The notes under the pieces are model-generated. The model saw only the letters and a program-made list of their open reading frames with translations, was not told the DNA's origin and did not search any database. A program made the position numbers and the translations under genes. From JBECKQ01 sp040235375 (lineage in GTDB: Bacteria; Planctomycetota; Phycisphaerae; UBA1845), in NCBI GenBank assembly GCA_040235375.1, contig JBECKQ010000144.1, positions 1 through 37,352 of the forward strand: a stretch of DNA of 37,352 nucleotides. Reading direction: 5' to 3'. Below are positions 24,776 through 31,568 of the stretch, in pieces. The stretch's first letter is position 1, and every line of letters starts with the position of its first letter.

Positions 24776-24857
24776 GACAATTGAGGAACGGCATTCGGCC
24801 TTTGACGATAATGCCGATAACGCGGGCGGATAATTGTCCGGATTATTTCTATTTTTT
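24776..24857 (+). terminator. Two-stem terminator after the metallopeptidase gene
   Basis: An outer stem pairs GACAATT (24776-24782) with AATTGTC (24832-24838) and an inner stem pairs CGGCATT (24789-24795) with AATGCCG (24810-24816). A T-rich tract (ATTATTTCTATTTTTT) follows. The structure starts six bases after the stop codon. Confidence 0.5.
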
Positions 24858-24859
24858 GC

Positions 24860-24887
24860 TTGCAACGGCCGGTGCGACCGGTTAAAT
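24860..24887 (+). promoter_or_regulatory. Promoter of a candidate small RNA
   Basis: TTGCAA (24860-24865), a 16-nt spacer and TTAAAT (24882-24887) form a good sigma-70 promoter directly after the upstream terminator. No start codon with an open frame of useful length follows. Confidence 0.45.
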
Positions 24888-24892
24888 TCACC

Positions 24893-25111
24893 CTCGTGGA
24901 GAGTTGAGAGAGCCACGTGAACCGATGAGGTTTTCGTGAGCCGGAGGTAGGAAGGGACGGAGGAAGAGGCACCGCCTGAATCCCACCCCTTGAACCGCTG
25001 GCTGAAATGTGTGTGTGAGGTTTATCGGCGCGTTTTTACCGCCGAAGCTATAGATCTCTCTCTCTCCCTCCCAGGCTTGGGCTGTTCGTAGAACAGCCCT
25101 TGCCCGTTTTT
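24893..25111 (+). ncRNA. Candidate free-standing small RNA of unknown family
   Basis: About 215 nt between a promoter and an intrinsic terminator, with no credible reading frame (each ATG or GTG meets a stop within a few codons). The 5' end can form a stem from CGTGG (24895-24899) and CCACG (24913-24917). Its purine loop, AGAGTTGAGAGAG, is complementary to the CTCTCTCTCTCC tract near 25054-25065, so the ends may close the molecule or form a pseudoknot. A hairpin TCGGCG/CGCCGA lies near 25025-25045. It lacks the conserved motifs of tmRNA, SRP RNA and RNase P RNA. Size and end-pairing would allow a 6S-like rod, but this is not shown. Confidence 0.45.
25074..25111 (+). terminator. Intrinsic terminator of the candidate small RNA
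   Basis: A perfect 9-bp stem, GGGCTGTTC (25079-25087) with GAACAGCCC (25091-25099) around a GTA loop, is extended by three more pairs beyond a TT/TT mismatch. It ends in TTTTT (25107-25111). It is upstream of the tRNA promoter, so it separates two transcription units. Confidence 0.65.
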
Positions 25112-25202
25112 ACGCGCAGAGAATCTAGTTTGTTTTCGACGCCGGCAACGGTCCCGTTGCCCATCACCAGCGCTCGTAACCGCCGAACCCCGCCGTGACC
25201 GC

Positions 25203-25233
25203 TTGACAATTCGACGCGTTCGCTGCCTACTGT
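25203..25233 (+). promoter_or_regulatory. Promoter of tRNA-Lys
   Basis: A consensus -35 TTGACA (25203-25208) is followed after 19 nt by TACTGT (25228-25233). The spacer is slightly long; the tRNA begins about 8 nt after the -10 element. Confidence 0.45.
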
Positions 25234-25241
25234 ACGCGAGC

Positions 25242-25314
<73 letters not shown>

Positions 25315-25720
25315 CTTCCAGGCGAAATCACAGCTCACGGTAACGGCTGGCGCCGTATGTCCCTTCCTGACAAAGACTTGTGCGCGACGTGGAGGCAGTG
25401 GGGAAGCGGTTGATGCATCGCGGGTCGCGCGGCTAGCGTCCTTGCCCGCAGGCGACCGGCAGAGGTGCGACTTTGCTTTCACACACCGGTGCAAGGGATT
25501 GACGCGCCCCCCCAATGCCATCCGCGGACGCCTTCACCAGCCATCGTCGCAGGCAAAACCTCCGAAAAAACCTCGGCGCGGCCCGTGCGATCGACCAATG
25601 CACGCGACGCCCGCGGTTGGTATAGTGGGCCCACAGGCGCGGAAACGGCCGCCGCTGCCGGGGCCGCACCACGGCACGAAGCCGCTCGGCAGTTACGCAG
25701 ACGAGCGATTGGAGGAATCG
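25315..25720. other. 406-nt intergenic region
   Basis: The aldo/keto reductase frame stays open upstream to 25310, but the sequence before 25721 has no protein character. A TATAGT at 25621-25626 overlapping a GTGGGCCCAC palindrome (25626-25635) is a possible -10 element without a good -35. Nothing else was recognised. Confidence 0.4.
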
Positions 25721-26695
25721 ATGGACCGTCGACCGATCGGAACCGGCTACCTGCGCGTCTCCGAAATCAGCCTCGGCTGCTGGACGCTCGGCGGCCTTAA
25801 TTGGGTGGACGGCGTCCCCAACGGATGGGCCAACGTCCATGAGGATGAAGCCATCCGCGCGATACACCTCGCGCTCGACGCCGGCGTCAACCACTTCGAC
25901 AACGCCGACGTGTACGGCAACGGCCGGGCCGAGCGCATGCTGAGCAAGGCGCTCGGCAACCGCCGCAAGGAAGTCATCATCGCCAGCAAGGTCGGCCACT
26001 TTCCCGGCACCGCCGAGCACGCGTACGAAGACCTGCACATCCGCCATCAGTGCGAGCAGTCCCTGCGCAACCTGAAGACGGACGTGATCGACATCTACTA
26101 CTTCCATCACGGCAATTTCGGTCCGAACGATCGCTTCCTCGACGACGCCGTGGCAATGGTGCACCGCCTGCGCGACGAAGGGAAGATCCGGCTCATCGGC
26201 CTGTCGGCCTACTCCACGGAGGATTTCCTGCGGCTCGTGCCCAGGATCAAGCCGGCCGTGCTCCAAAGCTGGGCGCACATGCTCGACGACCAGTTCATCG
26301 CACCCGGCAGTCCGGTCGAGCGGCTCATGGCAGAGCACAAGCTGTCGTTCGTTGCCTTCAGCCCGCTGGCGCAGGGCCTGCTGCTGGGTAAGTACGACGC
26401 CGACAACCCGCCGCACTTCGAGCCCGGCGACATCCGGCGCGAGCGCGATCGCTTTCAGCCGGAGTCGATCCGTGACACGAACCGCAAGGTCGATCGCGTG
26501 AAAGCGCGGTTCGGCTCAACGATCAAGGAGCTCGCCCGCGTGGCGCTGCAATACGTTCTCGCGCACGAACACGTGGCGTGCGTGATTCCGGGCTTCCGAA
26601 ACGAGCGGCAGGTCGCGTGCAATCTGGCGGCGGCCGGCAAACCACTCACGAGCGATGACGTTCGCAACGTGCGGGAAGTCTTTCACGAGAGCTGA
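25721..26695 (+). CDS. Aldo/keto reductase
   Basis: A 324-residue NAD(P)H-dependent oxidoreductase of the aldo/keto reductase superfamily, a TIM barrel that reduces aldehydes or ketones. The catalytic tetrad is visible: Asp60 and Tyr65 in FDNADVYGNG, Lys90 in IIASKVGHF, and His129 in DIYYFHHGN. The cofactor end reads VACVIPGFRNERQVACNLAA, the usual VxPGxRxxxQ motif. The start is certain: GGAGG at 25711-25715 lies 5 nt before the ATG. The Asn in place of Thr in FDTA is unusual but tolerable. The product resembles the YghZ/Gfo-like general reductases; the natural substrate cannot be deduced. The DUF4406-like gene follows after 2 nt, so they are co-transcribed. Confidence 0.93.
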   Translation: MDRRPIGTGYLRVSEISLGCWTLGGLNWVDGVPNGWANVHEDEAIRAIHLALDAGVNHFDNADVYGNGRAERMLSKALGNRRKEVIIASKVGHFPGTAEHAYEDLHIRHQCEQSLRNLKTDVIDIYYFHHGNFGPNDRFLDDAVAMVHRLRDEGKIRLIGLSAYSTEDFLRLVPRIKPAVLQSWAHMLDDQFIAPGSPVERLMAEHKLSFVAFSPLAQGLLLGKYDADNPPHFEPGDIRRERDRFQPESIRDTNRKVDRVKARFGSTIKELARVALQYVLAHEHVACVIPGFRNERQVACNLAAAGKPLTSDDVRNVREVFHES

Positions 26696-26697
26696 TC

Positions 26698-27162
26698 ATG
26701 GCAACGCAGCCGGAAACGACGGGCAATCGGCATCGAACAACGGCAGCAATGCGCGTGCCCACGCGGCTCTATCTGGCCGGTCCCATGTGCGGCATCGCCG
26801 AGCACAACTTCCCGCTCTTCAACCGCGTAGCGGCTACGCTGCGCGACCGCGGTCACGAAGTGTTCAACCCAGCGGAAAACGATGACGGCGGAGTCCGCCG
26901 GCCGCGCGGCTTCTACATGCGGCTCGACGTGGCTGCGCTGCTTCGGGCGGAAGCGATTGTCGTACTTCCTGGCTGGCAGCGATCGCGCGGGGCGAATCTC
27001 GAGGTGTGGCTGGCGATCGACTTGGGCCTGCCGATCTTCGCGTGCGAAATTGCGAACGGCGATGCATCCCTAACCCGGATGAGCGATGTCGGTGAATTCC
27101 ATCTCCCCTTTCGGCACCTGAGCTACAACGAACCCTCGCTGTTTAATCTTCCGGCGAAATAG
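26698..27162 (+). CDS. DUF4406-like, nucleoside 2-deoxyribosyltransferase-fold protein
   Basis: A 154-residue protein with a DUF4406-like core. LYLAGPMCGIAEHNFPLFN forms the first strand and loop, HEVFNPAENDDG the second, and FYMRLDVAALLRAEAIVVLPGWQRSRGANLEVWLAIDLGLPIF the remainder. DUF4406 proteins share the fold of nucleoside 2-deoxyribosyltransferases and are common in phages and bacteria; their activity is not generally established. The Glu of ANLEVWLA occupies the position of the transferase catalytic Glu, so activity is possible. The ATG at 26698 leaves a hydrophilic N-terminal tail of about 20 residues; ATG 26749, at MRVPT, is an alternative start. It is separated from the sulfur operon by that operon's own promoter. 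Confidence 0.75.
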   Translation: MATQPETTGNRHRTTAAMRVPTRLYLAGPMCGIAEHNFPLFNRVAATLRDRGHEVFNPAENDDGGVRRPRGFYMRLDVAALLRAEAIVVLPGWQRSRGANLEVWLAIDLGLPIFACEIANGDASLTRMSDVGEFHLPFRHLSYNEPSLFNLPAK

Positions 27163-27164
27163 TA

Positions 27165-27193
27165 TTGATTGGGGTCCCAATTCGTCGTAGACT
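27165..27193 (+). promoter_or_regulatory. Candidate promoter of the cysteine-attenuated sulfur operon
   Basis: TTGATT (27165-27170), a 17-nt spacer and TAGACT (27188-27193) begin three bases after the preceding stop codon. Transcription from about 27200 would give a leader of roughly 270 nt before cysH, holding the short ORF and the terminator described below. Confidence 0.45.
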
Positions 27194-27261
27194 GACTTGT
27201 GGGCGAGCGGCAGTGAAGGGAACTGCTCGACAGGAGTGGCACACGGATAGTGGACTGGCCG

Positions 27262-27375
27262 ATGAAGGACGCCGGAAACAGCAAAGCACTCTCAAGCGGT
27301 AGCCACCTCGGCTGCGCGTGTTGTTGCGGCTGTTGCGAGCAGGAAGAAGCGTCCGCGCGGCCGGCATGTAACTGA
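27262..27375 (+). CDS. Poly-cysteine leader peptide of the sulfur assimilation operon
   Basis: A 37-codon ORF beginning MKDAGNSKALSSGSHLG. It then runs into CACCCGCC, with Cys at residues 18, 20, 21, 22, 24 and 25 (codons 27313-27336), and ends EQEEASARPACN. Six Cys in eight codons is far above chance and sits directly upstream of cysH. Its likely role is to sense charged Cys-tRNA by ribosome stalling rather than to act as a peptide. The start is uncertain: ATG 27262 has no Shine-Dalgarno sequence. The in-frame GTG at 27250 lies 13 nt after AGGAG (27232-27236) and would add four residues. Poly-Cys upstream ORFs that attenuate sulfur genes are known in mycobacteria. Confidence 0.7.
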   Translation: MKDAGNSKALSSGSHLGCACCCGCCEQEEASARPACN

Positions 27376-27417
27376 CCACCAACGAAACACAAGTTTCGCT
27401 ACCGGGCCCGCAGGACG
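27350..27417 (+). promoter_or_regulatory. Alternative (antiterminator) pairing in the sulfur operon leader
   Basis: CGTCC (27350-27354) and GGCC (27359-27362) can pair with GGACG (27413-27417) and GGCC (27405-27408) across a 4-nt internal loop, capturing the 5' arm of the terminator. The upstream half lies 14 nt past the last clustered Cys codon. It would be free when a ribosome stalls there and covered when it reaches the stop codon. An independent 6-bp hairpin, CGAAAC/GTTTCG (27383-27398), sits in between. Confidence 0.4.
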
Positions 27418-27439
27418 TTTCCTGCGGGCCTATTTGTTT
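27404..27439 (+). terminator. Intrinsic terminator (attenuator) upstream of cysH
   Basis: A perfect 10-bp stem GGCCCGCAGG (27405-27414) with CCTGCGGGCC (27421-27430), loop ACGTTT, is followed by TATTTGTTT. It is 28 nt after the leader-peptide stop and 30 nt before the cysH start, the position of a classical attenuator. Confidence 0.8.
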
Positions 27440-27469
27440 GCGCGCATAGCGGAGGCGACGCAACACCAG

Positions 27470-28198
27470 ATGGAAATGCTGAACGAAAAGCCTACGACGA
27501 ATGCCGCGCTGCGACATCGGAAGATCCGCCCGGACTCGACGGCCGGAGACGTGATCTCCTGGGTGCTCGAGCGCTTTTCCGGGCAACGGATCGTCATCAC
27601 GACGCAGTTCGGGATGGAAGGATGTGCGCTCATCGACATGTGCGCCCGCGATAGCCGGCTTCTGCGCGTCGTGTACGTGGATACGCACTTTCTTTTTCAG
27701 GAAACGTATGGGCTGTGCGAGCGTATGAAAGAGCGATACCCGAACGTGCGCTTCGCGCGGCACGCGACGGCGCTGAGCGCAGAACAGCAGGCCGAATTAC
27801 ACGGTCCGGAGCTCTGGAAGCGCAACCCCGACCTGTGTTGCCGGATTCGAAAGGTCGAGCCGCTCGAGGACGTCCTGCGCGAAGTCGATGTCTGGATGAC
27901 CGGTCTTCGGCGCAGCCAGTCGCCGAGCCGCGAGAAGATCCAGCTCATCGAGTGGGACTGGAAGTTCCTGCTGCTGAAGGTCAATCCGCTCGCCGCCTGG
28001 TCGCGGCGCGACGTGTGGGAGTACGTGCAGGCAAACGACGTGCCCTACAACCCGCTGCACGAGCAGGGCTATCCCAATCTCGGCTGCACGCATTGCACCC
28101 GGCCGGTGCCCGGCGCGTCGATCACGGAGTACTCGCGGGCGGGCCGCTGGAACGGGCACACAAAGACCGAGTGCGGCCTTCACGGAGATGGCATCTGA
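27470..28198 (+). CDS. cysH: Assimilatory adenylyl-sulfate / phosphoadenylyl-sulfate reductase
   Basis: A 242-residue reductase that converts activated sulfate (APS or PAPS) to sulfite. The PP-loop-like segment appears as IVITTQFGMEG, and VVYVDTHFLFQETY binds the nucleotide. The iron-sulfur ligands Cys123-Cys124 (NPDLCCRIRKVEPL) and Cys206-x2-Cys209 (LGCTHCTRPV) are both present. This CC...CxxC set marks the 4Fe-4S, usually APS-preferring, subgroup. The catalytic Cys235 is in KTECGLH. The ATG at 27470 follows GGAGG (27451-27455) at 14 nt; an upstream TTG at 27434 lies inside the terminator tail and is rejected. Expression is probably controlled by the cysteine-rich leader. No sulfate adenylyltransferase gene is in the window. 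Confidence 0.93.
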   Translation: MEMLNEKPTTNAALRHRKIRPDSTAGDVISWVLERFSGQRIVITTQFGMEGCALIDMCARDSRLLRVVYVDTHFLFQETYGLCERMKERYPNVRFARHATALSAEQQAELHGPELWKRNPDLCCRIRKVEPLEDVLREVDVWMTGLRRSQSPSREKIQLIEWDWKFLLLKVNPLAAWSRRDVWEYVQANDVPYNPLHEQGYPNLGCTHCTRPVPGASITEYSRAGRWNGHTKTECGLHGDGI

Positions 28199-28211
28199 CC
28201 GGTGCAAAGCC

Positions 28212-29957
28212 ATGACAGAACCACGAAAACCAAAGAAGACGGAATCCGCAGTCGAGGCCGCCAAGCGCGACAGCAAGCAGCTTCGCGGTACAATCGGCGA
28301 GACTCTGGCGTCGGAAGCGACGCACTTCGGCGCGGACGACCTGCAATTGCTCAAGTTCCACGGCGTCTACCAGCAGGACGACCGCGACACGCGCACCGAG
28401 CGCAAGCGAGGCGGTCTCGAGCCCGACTACTTTTTCATGGTCCGCGTGGCAATCCCCGGCGGGCGTCTGACCGCAAAGCAGTATCTTGCGCTCGACGAAC
28501 TCGCCGACGTTTGCGGAAACGGCACGCTGCGCATCACGACGCGGCAGGGCCTGCAGTTTCATCGCGTCCCCAAGGGTGACCTCCAGACACTGATCACCGG
28601 CGTAAACGCGCGCCTGCTGACCACGCTCGCGGCGTGCGGCGACGTCGAGCGCAACGTGATGGCGTCGCCCGCGCCGCTGGCCGATCCGGCGCACAGGCTC
28701 GTTCAGCAGATGGCTCGCGACATCGCCCAAGCGCTGTCTCCGGGGCGCCGCGCGTACCACGAGATCTGGCTCGGCGGCGAGAAGCTGCACACCACCGAGG
28801 AGCCGCCCGACCCGCTCTACGGCCGGCAATACCTGCCGCGCAAGTTCAAGACCGGCATTGCCCTAGCTGGCGACAACAGCGTGGACATCTACGCGCACGA
28901 CGCCGGCCTAGTCGCCCTTCTCGACGATGGCGAGGTCACGCGGTTCCAGTTGCTTGCCGGCGGCGGGCTGGGCATGACCCACAACAAGCCCGACACGTTT
29001 GCAGCGCTGGCACTGCCGATCGGCGTCATTCCGGCGGTCAATGCGGTCAAGGCAGTGCGTGCCGTCGTCGGCATCTTCCGCGATCACGGCAATCGAGCGG
29101 ACCGCAAGCACGCGCGACTGAAGTACCTCATCGACGAGTGGGGCCTGGATCGTTTTCGCGAGGAATTCCGCAGCCGCGTCGCATTTGATGTCGCCCCGCC
29201 GGTCGAACTGCCGCGAGCAGACTATCACGATTACCTCGGCCGGCACGCCCAGGGCGATGGCAAGTTCTTCTACGGCGTGTTCATCGAGAACGGCCGGGTC
29301 GCCGACGTGGACGGCACGCGGGTCCGCAGCGCGTTTCGCGAGGTCGTGCGGCGGCTCCAACCAGCCATCACGTTCACGCCGAGCCAGAACATCCTGTTCA
29401 CCGACCTGGGAGAGCGGCGCGTCGACGAGCTTGAATCGATCCTGCGCGATCACGGGGTACGGCTGGTCTCTCAGCTCCGCAACGCCAGGCGATATTCGAT
29501 GGCCTGCCCCGCCCTGCCGACCTGCGGGCTGGCGCTCACCGAGGCCGAGCGCGTCATGCCGAACGTGATCGACATGTTCGAACGCGAACTGGCCGCGCTC
29601 GGTCTGGAGGACGAACGGTTGACGATCCGCATGACCGGCTGCCCGAACGGCTGCGCCCGGCCGTACACGGCGGACATCGGCGTCGTCGGGAGAAAGCCGG
29701 GCGAGCGATACAACGTATACCTCGGCGGCGGATTGCATGGCGATCGTATGACCGATCTGTTCGCCGCCGACGTGCCCATCGGAGAAGTGTTCAGCGTGCT
29801 GCGGCCGTTGCTGGCGGCGTTCGCCGCGCATCGGCAGCCGCGGGAGACCTTCAGCGATTTCTACGTGCGCGTGGCCGGACACGAGGCGCCTCGCACGCGC
29901 GTCACCGGTGGCGAAGTGGAAACGCGCAACAGTATCTCGCTCCCGGTGATCTCATGA
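28212..29957 (+). CDS. Siroheme-dependent sulfite reductase, hemoprotein (nitrite/sulfite reductase family)
   Basis: A 581-residue siroheme and 4Fe-4S enzyme that reduces sulfite to sulfide with six electrons. The coupled-cluster ligands are Cys432-x5-Cys438 (ACPALPTCG) and Cys477-x3-Cys481 (GCPNGCARPYTADIG). The parachute and substrate region includes RITTRQGLQFHRV, with siroheme-contacting Arg residues. Two pseudo-symmetric halves are evident. The cysH neighbour and linked siroheme genes favour sulfite over nitrite as the substrate. No flavoprotein subunit is adjacent, so ferredoxin or another donor is likely. The ATG at 28212 is chosen; an ATG at 28188, inside cysH, is possible. The stop overlaps the next start (ATGA). 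The N-terminal 25 residues are Lys-rich and not part of the core fold. Confidence 0.9.
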   Translation: MTEPRKPKKTESAVEAAKRDSKQLRGTIGETLASEATHFGADDLQLLKFHGVYQQDDRDTRTERKRGGLEPDYFFMVRVAIPGGRLTAKQYLALDELADVCGNGTLRITTRQGLQFHRVPKGDLQTLITGVNARLLTTLAACGDVERNVMASPAPLADPAHRLVQQMARDIAQALSPGRRAYHEIWLGGEKLHTTEEPPDPLYGRQYLPRKFKTGIALAGDNSVDIYAHDAGLVALLDDGEVTRFQLLAGGGLGMTHNKPDTFAALALPIGVIPAVNAVKAVRAVVGIFRDHGNRADRKHARLKYLIDEWGLDRFREEFRSRVAFDVAPPVELPRADYHDYLGRHAQGDGKFFYGVFIENGRVADVDGTRVRSAFREVVRRLQPAITFTPSQNILFTDLGERRVDELESILRDHGVRLVSQLRNARRYSMACPALPTCGLALTEAERVMPNVIDMFERELAALGLEDERLTIRMTGCPNGCARPYTADIGVVGRKPGERYNVYLGGGLHGDRMTDLFAADVPIGEVFSVLRPLLAAFAAHRQPRETFSDFYVRVAGHEAPRTRVTGGEVETRNSISLPVIS

Positions 29958-30748
29958 GCGGATTCGCAGATACAAAAGTGATTCTCGCCGCGCATGGCGC
30001 GGGCGACTGCTCCGAGGCAAACCGCCGAATCGCGGCCATCGCTGCCGCGCTATCGGCCGAGCACCAGTTCAGCGGTGTCACCGCAGCGTTCAAGCTGGGC
30101 ACGCCATCGTGGCTAGACGCCGCGCAGCAGGCGGACGCGGGCCAGACCGTCGTCGTGCCCGTGATGACGAGCGACGGCTATTTCCGGCGAACGGTACTTC
30201 CCCGAAGTGTGGAGGCCGCGCAGTCGGCCGGCCGCGTTCGCATCACGCCGCCGGTGGGCACGCATCCGCTCGTTCGCGATGCCATGTGCCGGCTGGTGCG
30301 GGACGGCATCGCCGAGCTGTCGAGGAACGGCCGAGCGGCGCTTATGGTGATTGTCGGCCATGGCACGGCGCGCGAACCGCGCAGCCGCCAGGCAACGCTG
30401 GACGTGTGCGATTCTCTGTGTACCGCGCTGCCGCACCACGAGATTATGCCGGCGTATCTCGATGCTGAACCGCGCGTTGAGGACGTCGTCGCCGAAAGCA
30501 CAGTGACACGCGTGGTCGTCGCGCCGTTCTTCATCGGCGGCGGTCGCCATGCGACCACCGACATCGCCGATCGCCTTGGCGTTCGCTTTTCGCCGGGTCG
30601 CCCCTTCCCGGCACGCGTGATGGCAGACAATCGCGAGCTTGTCTTCTGCGCTCCACTGCTGGACACAGAGGAACTGGTGGAAGTCATACGCGATCTTGCC
30701 GCCGGCTGCTGGGAGCGACCAACACGGAGCCCATGCCATGGCTTATGA
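29954..30748 (+). CDS. CbiX/SirB-type sirohydrochlorin chelatase, two-domain
   Basis: A 264-residue protein of two tandem CbiX-like domains, expected to insert iron (or cobalt) into sirohydrochlorin to make siroheme for the sulfite reductase. The first domain has His14 (ILAAHGAGD) and the second has His136 (VIVGHGTAREP). The second metal-binding His appears only in the C-terminal half, His199 in APFFIGGGRHATTDI. The equivalent N-terminal segment reads VPVMTSDGYFRRT. So the complete His pair is in domain two. It overlaps the sulfite reductase by 4 nt and the methyltransferase by 11 nt, which fits a coupled role in cofactor supply. Metal specificity is inferred from context. Confidence 0.85.
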   Translation: MSGFADTKVILAAHGAGDCSEANRRIAAIAAALSAEHQFSGVTAAFKLGTPSWLDAAQQADAGQTVVVPVMTSDGYFRRTVLPRSVEAAQSAGRVRITPPVGTHPLVRDAMCRLVRDGIAELSRNGRAALMVIVGHGTAREPRSRQATLDVCDSLCTALPHHEIMPAYLDAEPRVEDVVAESTVTRVVVAPFFIGGGRHATTDIADRLGVRFSPGRPFPARVMADNRELVFCAPLLDTEELVEVIRDLAAGCWERPTRSPCHGL

Positions 30749-31568
30749 ATTGACGCTGCGCTGCGGCGATGCTGACCAACCCGGCAGGGTTTATCTTGTC
30801 GGTGCGGGCCCCGGCGATCCCGGGCTGATCACCGTCAAGGGCCTCGATCTGCTGCGCGCCGCGGACGTCGTCCTGCACGATCGCCTCATCCCGACCGCGT
30901 TGCTGCTCGAGTGCAGGCCGGCCGCGCTCATCATTAACGTCGGTAAGGCGCCCGGACGCGCCGGTATCACGCAGGGCGAGATCAACGCACTGCTGGTCGC
31001 GCACGCGCAGGCCGGCAAGTGCGTCGTCCGGCTGAAGGGCGGCGACCCGTTCGTCTTCGGCCGTGGGTACGAAGAGGTCGATTTCTGCCGCCGGGCCGGC
31101 GTCGCCTGCGAAGTCGTGCCGGGGGTCAGCAGCGCGCTCGCCGTTCCGGCCGCTGCGGGCGTGCCGGTGACACATCGTGGCATTTCGCGTTCGTTCGCGG
31201 TCATCACCGGTCGGGCGGAGGACTGCGGACCGGCCGAACTCCACGACTTCGCCGCGTTGGCACAAATTGACACACTGTGCCTGCTCATGGGCCGAGCCGC
31301 TCTTCGCGAAATCGCCGACGGCCTGATCGCCGCCGGACGCGATCCGGCCATACCCGCGGCGGCAATCGAATCCGGTACGACGCCCGCAGAACGCCAGATC
31401 GTCGCGGACCTGGCCTCAATCGCCGAGCAGGCAGACGCAGCCGGTCTGAAACCGCCGGTAGTCACGATCATCGGCCCGACAGCCGCATTCGCGGAAGCGG
31501 CGAATCATGCGGCCGACCTGGCCGCCGTCGTGGCGAACGCCGCTTCCGAGCGTACAATTCATCGATGA
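30738..31568 (+). CDS. cobA: Uroporphyrinogen-III C-methyltransferase
   Basis: A 276-residue SAM-dependent methyltransferase that makes precorrin-2, the first step from uroporphyrinogen III to siroheme. The conserved motifs are VYLVGAGPGDPGLITVKG (18-35), the DVVLHDRLI segment, VVRLKGGDPFVFGRGYEE (96-113), EVVPGVSSALAVPAAAGVP and THRGISRSFAVITGR. The canonical FGRGGEE has Tyr for the third Gly here. It is a stand-alone methyltransferase, without the CysG N-terminal dehydrogenase/chelatase domain. GGAG (30726-30729) 8 nt before the ATG supports the start. Siroheme synthesis here would need a separate NAD-dependent precorrin-2 dehydrogenase, which is not in the window. Confidence 0.93.
   Translation: MAYELTLRCGDADQPGRVYLVGAGPGDPGLITVKGLDLLRAADVVLHDRLIPTALLLECRPAALIINVGKAPGRAGITQGEINALLVAHAQAGKCVVRLKGGDPFVFGRGYEEVDFCRRAGVACEVVPGVSSALAVPAAAGVPVTHRGISRSFAVITGRAEDCGPAELHDFAALAQIDTLCLLMGRAALREIADGLIAAGRDPAIPAAAIESGTTPAERQIVADLASIAEQADAAGLKPPVVTIIGPTAAFAEAANHAADLAAVVANAASERTIHR

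Noticed and set aside
24893..25111. Assignment of the small RNA candidate to SRP RNA, tmRNA or RNase P RNA
   Set aside because: The conserved SRP GGAAG loop motif, tmRNA tag frame with tRNA-like ends, and RNase P core motifs are not visible. 6S RNA could not be confirmed by eye, so no family is named.
27434..27469. TTG at 27434 as the cysH start
   Set aside because: It lies inside the T-rich tail of the terminator and has no Shine-Dalgarno sequence; the extra 12 residues are not typical of CysH.
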